Positions 1-8,269 are shown, numbered from the stretch's first letter. The stretch is 15,997 bases of DNA from Pseudomonadota bacterium (GCA_023418705.1 JAEZYZ010000363.1:1-15997); one strand, 5' to 3'. Translations and numbers: made by a program. Notes: a model not told the origin generated them from the letters alone.

Positions 1-554
1 CCCCCCCCCCGCCGCCCGCCGCCGCGCGCCCCCCCCCCCGCCCCGACCCCGCTCCCCCGGTCCCCACCGAGCCCGAGCAGGCCGCGCCCGTCCAGGAGCA
101 GGCCGCCGGCTCCGAGGCGGAGGCCACCGACGCGAGCGCGACGACGAAGCCCGACGAGGACGAGGCGCCCGGAGCGCCCCCAGAGCCGGCGCCCGAGGCG
201 GCGCCCGCTGCCGCTGCGCAGCCCGAAGCGCCGCGCGCCGACCAACCGGCCCCGCGGGAGGACGAGCCCGCCGCCGATCCCCCTCGGCCTCCCTTCGACA
301 AGGAGGCCGCCATCTCCGCTCTCACCAGCGCTGCCGCCGCGGCCAAAGGTTGCAAGCAGCCGGACGGACCCACCGGCACGGGCCGGGCCACGGTGACCTT
401 CGCGCCGAGCGGGCGGGCCACCCAGGCCTCGGTGAGCGGCGCGTTCTCGGGAACGGCGGTCGGCGGCTGCGTCGCCGGGTTGTTTCGATCCGCGAAAATC
501 CCCGCCTTCTCTGGCGACAGCGTGACCGTGGCCAAGAGCTTCGTGGTCGAGTGA
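1..554 (+). CDS. Pro/Ala-rich protein with AgmX/TonB-like C-terminal domain (5' partial)
   Basis: The reading frame is open from the window edge to TGA at 552-554, so the start lies upstream. About 100 visible residues are low-complexity Pro/Ala/Glu: a proline run, then acidic and alanine-rich repeats. A compact C-terminal domain of about 80 residues follows, beginning near FDKEAAISAL, with KGCKQPDGPTGTGRATVTF, two cysteines (in KGCKQ and GGCVAG) and the ending FRSAKIPAFSGDSVTVAKSF. This resembles the small TonB-C/AgmX-PglI-like domain that ends many myxobacterial proteins with Pro-rich spacers. In such proteins the N-terminus is often a kinase, zinc ribbon or membrane anchor, but that part is not visible here. 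The Pro-rich linker would suit a protein spanning the periplasm. Function is not known; an envelope role related to gliding or transport is inference. The family resemblance comes from sequence pattern only. Confidence 0.75.
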   Translation, partial: PPPPPAAARPPPRPDPAPPVPTEPEQAAPVQEQAAGSEAEATDASATTKPDEDEAPGAPPEPAPEAAPAAAAQPEAPRADQPAPREDEPAADPPRPPFDKEAAISALTSAAAAAKGCKQPDGPTGTGRATVTFAPSGRATQASVSGAFSGTAVGGCVAGLFRSAKIPAFSGDSVTVAKSFVVE

Positions 555-631
555 TGCTGACCGAGGCACTGCTCCTGGCGCTGAGCGCCGCACTTTTGGC
601 GTTCGTGCTCGTAAAGATTGCCAGGGAATGA
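554..631 (+). CDS. Possible 25-residue single-span membrane peptide
   Basis: An ATG at 554 overlaps the last base of the preceding TGA (TGATG), a usual arrangement for translational coupling. The frame ends with TGA at 629-631. The 25 residues begin MLTEALLLAL and form one hydrophobic helix of about 18 residues, closed by the basic tail VKIARE. This pattern fits a small inner-membrane protein with its C-terminus on the positively charged side. No strong ribosome-binding site precedes it, so translation would depend on re-initiation. The frame is also open upstream of 554, where it is only a shadow of the preceding gene. It could be chance, because hydrophobic short frames are common in GC-rich DNA. 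I do not recognise a family. Confidence 0.3.
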   Translation: MLTEALLLALSAALLAFVLVKIARE

Positions 632-633
632 CC

Positions 634-649
634 GAAGGCCGAGGCCTTC
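634..649 (+). terminator. Short hairpin, possible weak terminator
   Basis: GAAGGCC at 634-640 and GGCCTTC at 643-649 form a perfect inverted repeat, folding as a 6-bp stem with a 4-base CGAG loop. It starts three bases after the stop of the 25-residue frame. No T-run follows, only CAAAGAACG, so intrinsic termination would be weak. The rest of the gap up to the cyclase start at 736 shows no convincing promoter boxes. Confidence 0.3.
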
Positions 650-725
650 AAAGAACGACCCGCCTGCTCGAACGGACGCATCGATGAGGTGGCGTCGTAG
701 CAGATCGAGCGCGCTGAATTAGGTT

Positions 726-729
726 GAGG
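726..729 (+). promoter_or_regulatory. Ribosome-binding site deciding the cyclase start
   Basis: GAGG at 726-729 lies six bases before ATG 736. This favours ATG 736 over an in-frame TTG at 724, which would only add four residues and has AGG directly abutting it. Confidence 0.6.
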
Positions 730-735
730 CAGTCC

Positions 736-2202
736 ATGGCCTTCGACCAGCTGCGCGATCTGACCCAGGGGATCCGAATCGCCGACGTCCTGGATGTCTT
801 GGTCGTGTGGGGGTTCGTCTATGCGACCATCTCGTGGTTTCGGCGCGCGGGCTCACGCTTCGTGCTGCTCGGCCTCGGCGCGCTGGTGCTCCTTTACTTC
901 ATCTCGAGCTTGCTCGAGATGTACCTCACGCTGCTGATCTTTCAGGCGGGCATCACGGTCGCCCTGGTGGCGCTGGTGGTGATCTTTCAGGAAGACCTGC
1001 GGCGCGCCTTCGAGCGCATCGCCACCTCCACGCCGCTCGCCCGCCCGCGCACGTCGGCGAAGTCCGCCGACGCCGTCGACATGATCGTCGAGGCCGCCGC
1101 GACGCTCGCCAACAAGCGGCTGGGTGCGTTGATCGTCTTGCGGGCCAAGGAGCCGCTCGAACGGCACCTCTCCGGCGGCATCGTCCTGGACGGACGGCTC
1201 AGCGAGCCGCTCTTGTACTCGATCTTCGACGAGAGCTCGCCGGGTCATGACGGCGCGGTCGTGATCGACGGCCGCCGGGTCACGAAGTTTGGCGCCCACC
1301 TGCCGCTCGCCAGCCACACCGACGCGATCGCTCGCTATGGGACCCGCCACTCGGCGGCGGTGGGTCTCTCGGAGCGCTCCGACGCGCTGGTGATCGCCGT
1401 CTCCGAGGAGCGGGGCACGATCAGCGTGGCGCAGGCGGGCAGGCTGGAGCAGCTGTCGCCCCCCGAGCTGCAACGGCGGCTCGAGAGCTTCACCCGGGCG
1501 CTGACCCCGGACCCGGAGTCGACCGTCAAGCAGCTATTTGCGCGTCGGCTCGGCAGCAAGGCCATCAGCTTCGCGATCGCGTTGACCGCTTGGGTGTTGG
1601 TCTCCGGCTACCAAAGCCAGCTCGTGACCCGCACCTTCGACGTCCCGATCGAGTTCATCGACGTGCCCGACGGGTGGACGCTCGAAGAGGCGATCCCACA
1701 CGAAGCGCGGGTGACGCTGTCGGGCTCGAACCGAGCCTTCCAGCTGCTCGATCCCAGCTCCTTGAGGCTGACCGTTCAGGCCGGCGAGCTGCGCAGCGGC
1801 GAACAGCTGTTGACCTTGACCGAAGACGACGTCCAGCACCCGGCCGACCTCGAAGTGCGGCGCATCGAGCCGCGCAACGTTCAACTTCGAGCCTATCCCA
1901 CCACGGTCGTCGAGGCGGCCGTAAACCCGCTCGTGACCGGCGAGCCAGGCCCGGGGCGTGTCCTGCTCGGGCTCACCGCCCAGCCGAGCCGCGTCAAGCT
2001 CATCGTGCCGCGGAACGAGCGCGCCAAATATGGCAGCGTGCGCACGAGCCCGGTCGACGTCAGCGCCATCCAGCGCAGCACGACCGTGCAGCGGGAGATC
2101 GTGGTCCCGCGCGGCGCCCAGCTCGCCAAGGGCGAACCGGCGGAGGTGGACATCCGCGTCGAGATCGCCGAGCCCGAGCCGGCGCCGGCGCTTAGCCCGT
2201 GA
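736..2202 (+). CDS. cdaA: Membrane diadenylate cyclase fused to YbbR/CdaR-like region
   Basis: 488 residues. The family condenses two ATP into the second messenger c-di-AMP. Three N-terminal membrane helices (about 17-34, 41-58, 63-84) precede a cytoplasmic DAC domain (about 95-240). Its motifs are visible: SPGHDGAVVIDG, with the DGA motif at 172-174, and GTRHSAAVGLSE at 203-213 region, where the usual RHR reads RHS. A fourth hydrophobic helix (about 275-292) leads to two beta-rich segments (about 297-387 and 390-478) that resemble YbbR repeats, including VPIEFIDVPDGW. These repeats are normally found in CdaR, the separate extracytoplasmic regulator encoded next to cdaA in Firmicutes; here both would be one chain. 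An acidic, Pro-rich tail ends it. No glmM lies beside it, unlike the classical cdaA-cdaR-glmM operon. The cyclase assignment is firm; the YbbR assignment rests on layout and weak similarity, and activity with the altered motif is uncertain. Confidence 0.9.
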   Translation: MAFDQLRDLTQGIRIADVLDVLVVWGFVYATISWFRRAGSRFVLLGLGALVLLYFISSLLEMYLTLLIFQAGITVALVALVVIFQEDLRRAFERIATSTPLARPRTSAKSADAVDMIVEAAATLANKRLGALIVLRAKEPLERHLSGGIVLDGRLSEPLLYSIFDESSPGHDGAVVIDGRRVTKFGAHLPLASHTDAIARYGTRHSAAVGLSERSDALVIAVSEERGTISVAQAGRLEQLSPPELQRRLESFTRALTPDPESTVKQLFARRLGSKAISFAIALTAWVLVSGYQSQLVTRTFDVPIEFIDVPDGWTLEEAIPHEARVTLSGSNRAFQLLDPSSLRLTVQAGELRSGEQLLTLTEDDVQHPADLEVRRIEPRNVQLRAYPTTVVEAAVNPLVTGEPGPGRVLLGLTAQPSRVKLIVPRNERAKYGSVRTSPVDVSAIQRSTTVQREIVVPRGAQLAKGEPAEVDIRVEIAEPEPAPALSP

Positions 2203-2242
2203 GCCCGGCCAAGCGCGCGCCCCCGGGGAGCGGCCGCTCGGA

Positions 2243-3898
2243 TCACTCGTGGATGTGGACGAGCGTGCCTTGCTCGAACACCTCGCCCGCGTAGGCGGCG
2301 TGCCAGTGCTCGGGAACCTCCGGGGTTGCCCACAGGAACGTGTAGCGCGCGTCGATCGGCGCCAGATTGATGCAGCCATGCGACCGCACGCGCCCGAAGT
2401 CGTCGTGCCAGTACGCGCCGTGCAGCGCGTAGCCGCCCTGGAAATACATCACCCAGGGCACGTCGCGCAGCTCGAACTCATGGTCGGCCACGTCGGAGTC
2501 CATCGTCGTGGTGACGTGTTTTTGGTAGATGTGGAAGGTGCCCCTGGGCGTGCTGAGCGTCTTGCCCGGCTCACCGAGGCCGTCGCGCCCGGTCGAGACC
2601 AGCGTGGCGTAGATGGGGGTGTCGCCCTCCCAGAGCACCAAGGACTGGTTGATGATCGAGATATCGATCCACTTTCGCTTGCCGCGTGCCCACGAGGGCA
2701 AGCGGCTCGGCTTTGCGACCGTCTTCAGGTCCTGGCTGCGGAGCCACTTGCCGTTGCGGGCCTCCACCATGCGGACGCCCCCGACCCGCTTCACGGCGCC
2801 GGTCAACGGCACGAACTCCCGGAACTCCAGGCGCTCGCCGCGCTTGGCGCGACCGCCCTCGACGCTCCACCACCGGGCGCCCGCTTTTCGCGCGAACGCT
2901 ACGGGGAGGCCGACCCCACGCAAGGGCTGACCATGAAAGGGCGAGCCGGAGTCTGCCTTGAGCTTGTCGGCCGGCAGCAGGCGGCCGTCGGTGCTGATGG
3001 CGAAGCGGCGGTTTTGCGCCGCCTCCCCGGCGACGAACGTGCCGATCAGCGCGACCCCGGCGTGGCGCTTGATCCGATCGGCGATCACCGCGTACGGGGG
3101 CGCGCGGAAGCTGGAGATGTTCGGGATCTTGCGGGTGCCCTCGAGCCACCACGGGATCCGATCGTCGCCGTTGCCGCCAAACCGCTCGCTGTCGTCCATG
3201 GGTTTGGCGTGCTCGGGGATGCGACCGATCGCGATGCCCTCGGGGTCGAGGGGGACGTCGTTGGCCCCCACGTCGAGCGCGTCCCATTTGTCGCGCAGCT
3301 TCTTGTAGTTGCGCAGGTGGCGCTCGAGCCGCATCTCGTAGCGGAACTGCTCCTCCTTGGTTGGGATGCGCAGGTAGTTCGGGGCGATGGCGCGGACGAA
3401 AGCGTACTTGTACGGCATCGGCTGGCTCAGATCCGGCTCGGCCTGGATGGCCCGAGCCAGCGGGTGCTCCAAATCCAGCGTGACCTCCTCCCCGACGCAC
3501 ACGAAACCGACCGGGCGGACCGCGTACCAGCCCCGCGGGCAGCCGTCATGGCTGACCGCCTCGGCCGAGCGGGCCACCCGCGCGCCGATCCGCAGGTAGC
3601 CAACTTTTTTGGCGTCACGAGAGGGCTCGGCGTGGACCGCGGCCGCGAGCGCTACGGGCGCCAGCTTGGGGCCATCGGCCGGCGGCACGGGCACCATCGA
3701 CCAGTCCTTGACGGATTCGCCCTCCGTCGCCGTCGCTTCGGGAGCGGGCTCCTCCGCCGCGGCCTGGGCCTTCGGCGCCTCTCCGTCCTCACCGCCCGCG
3801 CACCCCGCCAGCAGCAGGGCCGATGTCAGCAGCAGTTCCGCCCCCGGCAGGAAACGTCGGTCGTTTCTCCCGCCCGAGGCTGCTCGTCGGCGTCGCAT
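2243..3898 (-). CDS. Lipoprotein L,D-transpeptidase (YkuD domain)
   Basis: 551 residues from ATG 3898. That start has AGGG about five bases upstream; an ATG at 3910 adds four residues and lacks a ribosome-binding site. The N-terminus is an Arg-rich stretch, a short hydrophobic core and lipobox LLAGC (Cys33), then a Glu/Ala/Pro linker, so it should be an envelope lipoprotein. An SH3-like segment follows (about 85-140, with AAVHAEPS and VGYLRIGARV). A middle region of about 250 residues is not recognised. The YkuD catalytic domain is at about 410-550, with His493 in ALHGAYW and the SHGCINL motif (His507, catalytic Cys509). The family makes 3-3 peptidoglycan crosslinks or attaches proteins to the wall, using an L,D bond in the stem peptide. 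It is convergent with the c-di-AMP cyclase (40-base gap) and divergent from citrate synthase. The transpeptidase fold is very secure; the precise substrate is not. Confidence 0.92.
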   Translation of the reverse strand: MRRRRAASGGRNDRRFLPGAELLLTSALLLAGCAGGEDGEAPKAQAAAEEPAPEATATEGESVKDWSMVPVPPADGPKLAPVALAAAVHAEPSRDAKKVGYLRIGARVARSAEAVSHDGCPRGWYAVRPVGFVCVGEEVTLDLEHPLARAIQAEPDLSQPMPYKYAFVRAIAPNYLRIPTKEEQFRYEMRLERHLRNYKKLRDKWDALDVGANDVPLDPEGIAIGRIPEHAKPMDDSERFGGNGDDRIPWWLEGTRKIPNISSFRAPPYAVIADRIKRHAGVALIGTFVAGEAAQNRRFAISTDGRLLPADKLKADSGSPFHGQPLRGVGLPVAFARKAGARWWSVEGGRAKRGERLEFREFVPLTGAVKRVGGVRMVEARNGKWLRSQDLKTVAKPSRLPSWARGKRKWIDISIINQSLVLWEGDTPIYATLVSTGRDGLGEPGKTLSTPRGTFHIYQKHVTTTMDSDVADHEFELRDVPWVMYFQGGYALHGAYWHDDFGRVRSHGCINLAPIDARYTFLWATPEVPEHWHAAYAGEVFEQGTLVHIHE

Positions 3899-4047
3899 GC
3901 TGCCCTGCATGCCAAATGTCACGATTTTGGACCACAAAACGGCGGCGCCGCGCGATGCCAGGACGGAAGCGCTTGCCGCGGCCGCCCAAGCGCGACAATC
4001 TCGCCCCACCCCACCCACAGGCCAAGAGTCACTCCCGAAGCAGAACT
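3899..4047. promoter_or_regulatory. Divergent control region between L,D-transpeptidase and citrate synthase
   Basis: 149 bases must hold promoters for both flanking genes. Two inverted repeats are visible. TTTTG (3925-3929) and CAAAA (3935-3939) flank a 5-base centre in an unusually AT-rich patch. GCGCTTG (3970-3976) and CAAGCGC (3988-3994) form a perfect 7-bp stem around an 11-base GC-rich centre. No convincing -35/-10 pair was found on either strand. GAAG at 4037-4040 is a weak ribosome-binding site seven bases before the citrate synthase ATG. Confidence 0.4.
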
Positions 4048-5352
<1,305 letters not shown>

Positions 5353-5364
5353 CCGGCAGCCGCT

Positions 5365-5730
5365 TCAGCGCTCGTCGCCGGGGAGCCACTCGCCGGCGTC
5401 GAGCACCTGGCCCTCGTCACCGCCCTCGGGCAGCAGGTAGCCGTACGCCTCGCTGCCGTCGCCGAGCCGCAGCAGCTGCCGCTGGTAGAGGTGCGGCACC
5501 TCTTCGAAGGCGTCGAGCCGCGCGAGCTGATCGTCAGTGACGAGGTAGAGCTCACCTCGAACGCTCGCTCGGCCGCCCCGCACCAGGGCCGGGTAGCCGC
5601 CGGCCAGCACCAGCCGGTAGCCGCGCTCGGTGGTGGCCGGCCCGCAAGGCCGCGCCCCCTCCAGCTGCCCGTGGTGCCGGAACCCGCGCTTGAGCGATCC
5701 GTAGACGAAGAGGCGGTGCGTCCCGCACAT
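5365..5730 (-). CDS. Gamma-glutamylcyclotransferase-like protein (GGCT/AIG2 fold)
   Basis: 121 residues beginning MCGTHRLFVYGSLKRG. The family signature YGSL (10-13), which binds the gamma-glutamyl group, is at the N-terminus as expected. GGYPALV (44-50) and LDAFEEVPHLYQR (72-84) follow; the Glu after Phe (Glu76) matches the catalytic acid of the family. Members turn gamma-glutamyl amines or dipeptides into 5-oxoproline plus the free amine or amino acid, in the cytoplasm. The protein is small and single-domain, as usual. The true substrate cannot be read from sequence. A longer in-frame start upstream would be antisense to the next gene and unlike the family, so ATG 5730 was chosen. It ends 12 bases from the citrate synthase stop and is divergent from the oligopeptidase gene, 57 bases away. 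Confidence 0.88.
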   Translation of the reverse strand: MCGTHRLFVYGSLKRGFRHHGQLEGARPCGPATTERGYRLVLAGGYPALVRGGRASVRGELYLVTDDQLARLDAFEEVPHLYQRQLLRLGDGSEAYGYLLPEGGDEGQVLDAGEWLPGDER

Positions 5731-5772
5731 GCCGGCCAAGTGTCGCACGAAAGCCGCTCCGGGGAGGTCGAG

Positions 5773-5781
5773 TGCTAGGCT
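5773..5781 (+). promoter_or_regulatory. Extended -10 promoter giving a probable leaderless mRNA
   Basis: TGCTAGGCT matches the extended -10 pattern TGnTAnnnT. It ends six bases before ATG 5788, so transcription would begin at or next to the A of the start codon. No ribosome-binding site is close to that ATG; GGGGAGG at 5761-5767 is 20 bases away and lies upstream of the -10. A TAG at 5776-5778 in the same frame rules out a longer protein. No clear -35 box is seen. Confidence 0.45.
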
Positions 5782-5787
5782 CGCCCG

Positions 5788-7986
5788 ATGCGGCGCGCCG
5801 TGCTCCTCCTGGCGATTTCTTCGGGCGTCCTCGGCACCAGCTGCGGGCGGAGCTCGTCCCCGCTCCTTCCCCCGGCGCCGCCGCCCCCGCTCGAACCGAG
5901 CATCACCGCCGCTCCGGAGCGCGCCCCCGTCATCCCCACCCGGCGGGAGCCGGTGGTCGAGCTGTTGCACGGCCACCGCATCGAGGACCCCTACCGCTGG
6001 CTCGAAGACGACCACTCCCCCGAAGTGAAGGACTGGGTCGCCGAGCAAAACGCCCTGCTCGAGCAGCGCCTCTCCGCCCTCCCGGAGCGCGCGGCGATTC
6101 GCGCGCGCCTGGAGACGCTGCTGCGCATCGGCGACCTGTCGACGCCTCTGGTGAAGCAACGCAACGACGGCACGCCGCGGCTGTTTTATCGCCGTCGAGA
6201 GGGACGACAGGACCAACCGGTGCTGTACGTCCGCGACGGGCTCGCCGGCCGCGATCGGGTGCTCGTGGACCCAAACACGCTCGACACCGCGGGGCTGGTG
6301 TCGCTCGACTTCGCCCGGCCATCGCCGGACGGCACCTACCTCGCCTACGGCTTGAGCCAGGACGGCAGCGAAGACGCGACCCTGTACGTCCGCAACGTCG
6401 CGACGGGCAAGGACGAGCCCGACGTCATCACCCGCGCCCGCTACGCCTCCGTGTGCTGGCTGCCCGACGGCAAGTCCTTCTACTATTCACGCTACCCGGC
6501 GCCGGGCAGCGTGCCCGAGGGCGAAGAGCGCTACCACCGCAAGATCTATCGGCACGCCCTCGGACGCAGCCCCGAGCAGGATCCTTTGATCTTCGGCGCC
6601 GACCTCCCCGCCACGGACTACCCCGACTGCGAGCTGTCTCCGAACGGCCGCTGGCTCGTCATCTCCGTGCATCAGGGCTGGAACAAAACCACGCTGTACC
6701 TGGCGGATACGCGCAAGCAGCCGCTCGACTTCACCCGCCTCACCGGCGACGCCGACCACGTCTACGACGTCGTCGCCCGTGACGACCGCGTGCTGGTGCG
6801 CACCAACGAGGGCGCGCCGAACTACCGCCTGTTCTCCATCGATCCGGCCCGCCCCTCGCGCGGCGCTTGGAAGCTCTTGATTCCGGAGCGGGCGACGCAG
6901 GTGCTCGATCGCTTCAACGCGATCGGCGAGCAGATCTTCGCGAAGTACCTGAAGGGACCCGTCACGGCGCTCGAACGCTTCGCTCACGATGGAGCGTCGC
7001 TCGGCGCCGTCGCGCTGCCCGCGCTCGGCTCGAGCGACGGCTTCTCCGGCGCGCACGACGGCGACCTCGCCTTCTACAACTTCGAGACGTTTTCAGTCCC
7101 GCCCCAGGTGCACACGCTCGCCCTCGACACCGGCAAGACCGAGCTCTGGCAACAGGTCGAGGCGCCGGTCGACGCGAGCGCGTTCGAAGTGACCGAGGCC
7201 ACGGCCACCTCCGCCGACGGCACCCGCGTGCCCTACCTGGTGGTGCGCCAGCGCGGGCCCACCACCGGTCCCGGCCCCGCGCTGCTTTACGGCTACGGCG
7301 GCTTCAACGTCAACCTCGAGCCCCGCTTCTCCCGCTCGATCTTGGTCTTCCTCGAGCGAGGGGGCGTCTTCGTCCAGGCGACGCTGCGTGGCGGGGGCGA
7401 GTTCGGGGAGGCGTGGCACCGCGCCGGCCAGCTCGAGAACAAGCAGAACGTGTTCGACGACTTCGCCGCCGTGGCAAAAGATCTGGTCGCCCGCGGGGTG
7501 ACGACCGCAGAGCGCTTGGCCATCCACGGCCGCTCCAACGGCGGCCTGCTCGTCGCCGCCATGGTCACCCAGCACCCCGAGCTGTTCCGCGCCGCCGTCA
7601 GCAGCGTCCCGCTGACCGACATGCTGCGCTACCACCAATTTCTGATCGGCCGCCTCTGGATCCCGGAATACGGATCCGCCGAAGATCCGAAGCAGTTTCC
7701 CTGGCTGTACGCCTACTCCCCCTACCACCACGTGCAGCCCGGGACCGCCTATCCGGCGGTGCTCTTCACCACCGCCGACACCGACACCCGAGTCGCGCCC
7801 TTGCACGCCCGCAAGATGACGGCGGCCCTGCAGTACGCCACCGCGAGCGACCGACCCATCTTGCTGCGCAGCGAGACCGCCGCAGGTCACGGCGCCGGCA
7901 AGCCGGTGAGCAAACAGACCGAGGAGTTTACGGACATTCATACGTTTTTGATGTGGCAGCTCGGGATGATCGAAGAGCAGCCCTGA
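5788..7986 (+). CDS. Prolyl oligopeptidase family serine peptidase, exported (S9A)
   Basis: 732 residues. The family cleaves short peptides after proline. A basic N-terminus and hydrophobic stretch (1-18) end in LGTSC (Cys19), a signal peptide that may be a lipobox although its -3 residue is Gly, so it is not canonical. A Pro-rich spacer follows (about 22-47). The family opening EDPYRWLEDDHSPEVKDWV is at 66-83. A beta-propeller domain covers about 110-460 and the alpha/beta-hydrolase domain about 461-732. The catalytic triad is visible: Ser583 in GRSNGGLL, Asp666 in TDTRVAP and His701 in AAGHGAGK. Arg668 matches the substrate-binding arginine of pig prolyl oligopeptidase. RGGGEFGEAWHRAG (534-547) is also typical. 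Length is normal for a secreted bacterial member. It looks monocistronic, with a leaderless start and a strong hairpin terminator downstream. The family is certain; the lipid anchor is tentative. Confidence 0.95.
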   Translation: MRRAVLLLAISSGVLGTSCGRSSSPLLPPAPPPPLEPSITAAPERAPVIPTRREPVVELLHGHRIEDPYRWLEDDHSPEVKDWVAEQNALLEQRLSALPERAAIRARLETLLRIGDLSTPLVKQRNDGTPRLFYRRREGRQDQPVLYVRDGLAGRDRVLVDPNTLDTAGLVSLDFARPSPDGTYLAYGLSQDGSEDATLYVRNVATGKDEPDVITRARYASVCWLPDGKSFYYSRYPAPGSVPEGEERYHRKIYRHALGRSPEQDPLIFGADLPATDYPDCELSPNGRWLVISVHQGWNKTTLYLADTRKQPLDFTRLTGDADHVYDVVARDDRVLVRTNEGAPNYRLFSIDPARPSRGAWKLLIPERATQVLDRFNAIGEQIFAKYLKGPVTALERFAHDGASLGAVALPALGSSDGFSGAHDGDLAFYNFETFSVPPQVHTLALDTGKTELWQQVEAPVDASAFEVTEATATSADGTRVPYLVVRQRGPTTGPGPALLYGYGGFNVNLEPRFSRSILVFLERGGVFVQATLRGGGEFGEAWHRAGQLENKQNVFDDFAAVAKDLVARGVTTAERLAIHGRSNGGLLVAAMVTQHPELFRAAVSSVPLTDMLRYHQFLIGRLWIPEYGSAEDPKQFPWLYAYSPYHHVQPGTAYPAVLFTTADTDTRVAPLHARKMTAALQYATASDRPILLRSETAAGHGAGKPVSKQTEEFTDIHTFLMWQLGMIEEQP

Positions 7987-8028
7987 CCTGCTGGGGTCTC
8001 CCGGCGGCGCGCTGCTTGACCCCACTCG

Positions 8029-8143
8029 CTAGCGCACCGATCAGCTTGCCAGCCGAGAGCCCCGAGGAATCGGGGCCCCACTTTGGCTGAGGGCCCCGAT
8101 TTTTCGGGGAACCCTCGGCTTTGCTCGCGGATCGGGGCGCTAG
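8029..8143. repeat. 115-nt long imperfect inverted repeat (extended hairpin)
   Basis: The arms pair over nearly their whole length around a 12-base loop at 8079-8090. Outer stem: 8029-8042 with 8130-8143, 13 of 14 pairs. Next: AGCCGAG 8051-8057 with CTCGGCT 8114-8120, 7 pairs. Next: CCCCG 8060-8064 with CGGGG 8105-8109, then four pairs including two G-U. Inner stem: 8069-8078 with 8091-8100, 10 perfect pairs. In total about 39 pairs, interrupted by internal loops. It fills most of the gap after the oligopeptidase gene. It may be an overgrown terminator, a mobile repeat of the MITE/REP kind, or a structured RNA. No coding frame fits it. Confidence 0.8.
8069..8104 (+). terminator. Rho-independent terminator after the oligopeptidase gene
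   Basis: ATCGGGGCCC (8069-8078) and GGGCCCCGAT (8091-8100) form a perfect 10-bp stem with a 12-base loop. The last stem base begins a run of five T (8100-8104). It lies 82 bases after the stop and is the core of the longer inverted repeat. It would end the oligopeptidase transcript and insulate frmA. Confidence 0.75.
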
Positions 8144-8158
8144 ATCGTCTCATTTTCC

Positions 8159-8193
8159 GCGACAAACGCTTTGCGCTGCAAACCGCTTGTCGC
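8159..8193. promoter_or_regulatory. 35-bp near-palindrome upstream of frmA, possible operator
   Basis: The two halves mirror around 8176: GCGACAAACG (8159-8168) with CGCTTGTCGC (8184-8193), and TTTGC (8170-8174) with GCAAA (8178-8182), leaving a 3-base GCT centre. Fourteen of sixteen pairs match. It ends 90 bases before the frmA start. It could be an operator for a dimeric repressor, or an RNA hairpin in the leader. TTGTCG at 8187-8192 inside it loosely resembles a -35 box, but no good -10 follows. Confidence 0.55.
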
Positions 8194-8269
8194 TAGCCAA
8201 GCCGCCGAATTTCGCCGAGCGCCCATCGACAGCGCCGCCAAGAGGCTTTATTCGGGCAAGATCGAGATC

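Noticed and set aside
1..60. C-rich low-complexity start of the window as a repeat element
   Set aside because: It is in-frame coding for a proline-rich linker, with no tandem unit or flanking structure beyond codon bias.
724..735. TTG 724 as the cyclase start
   Set aside because: ATG 736 has a GAGG site at proper spacing; the TTG start adds only four residues with a poorly placed site.
3823..4047. Longer N-terminus for citrate synthase
   Set aside because: The added residues are Pro/Arg-rich, overlap the transpeptidase start region and do not occur in the family; ATG 4048 gives the normal length.
5731..6216. Longer N-terminus for the gamma-glutamylcyclotransferase-like protein
   Set aside because: The extra 162 residues are antisense to the oligopeptidase gene and unlike the family, which begins just before the YGSL motif.
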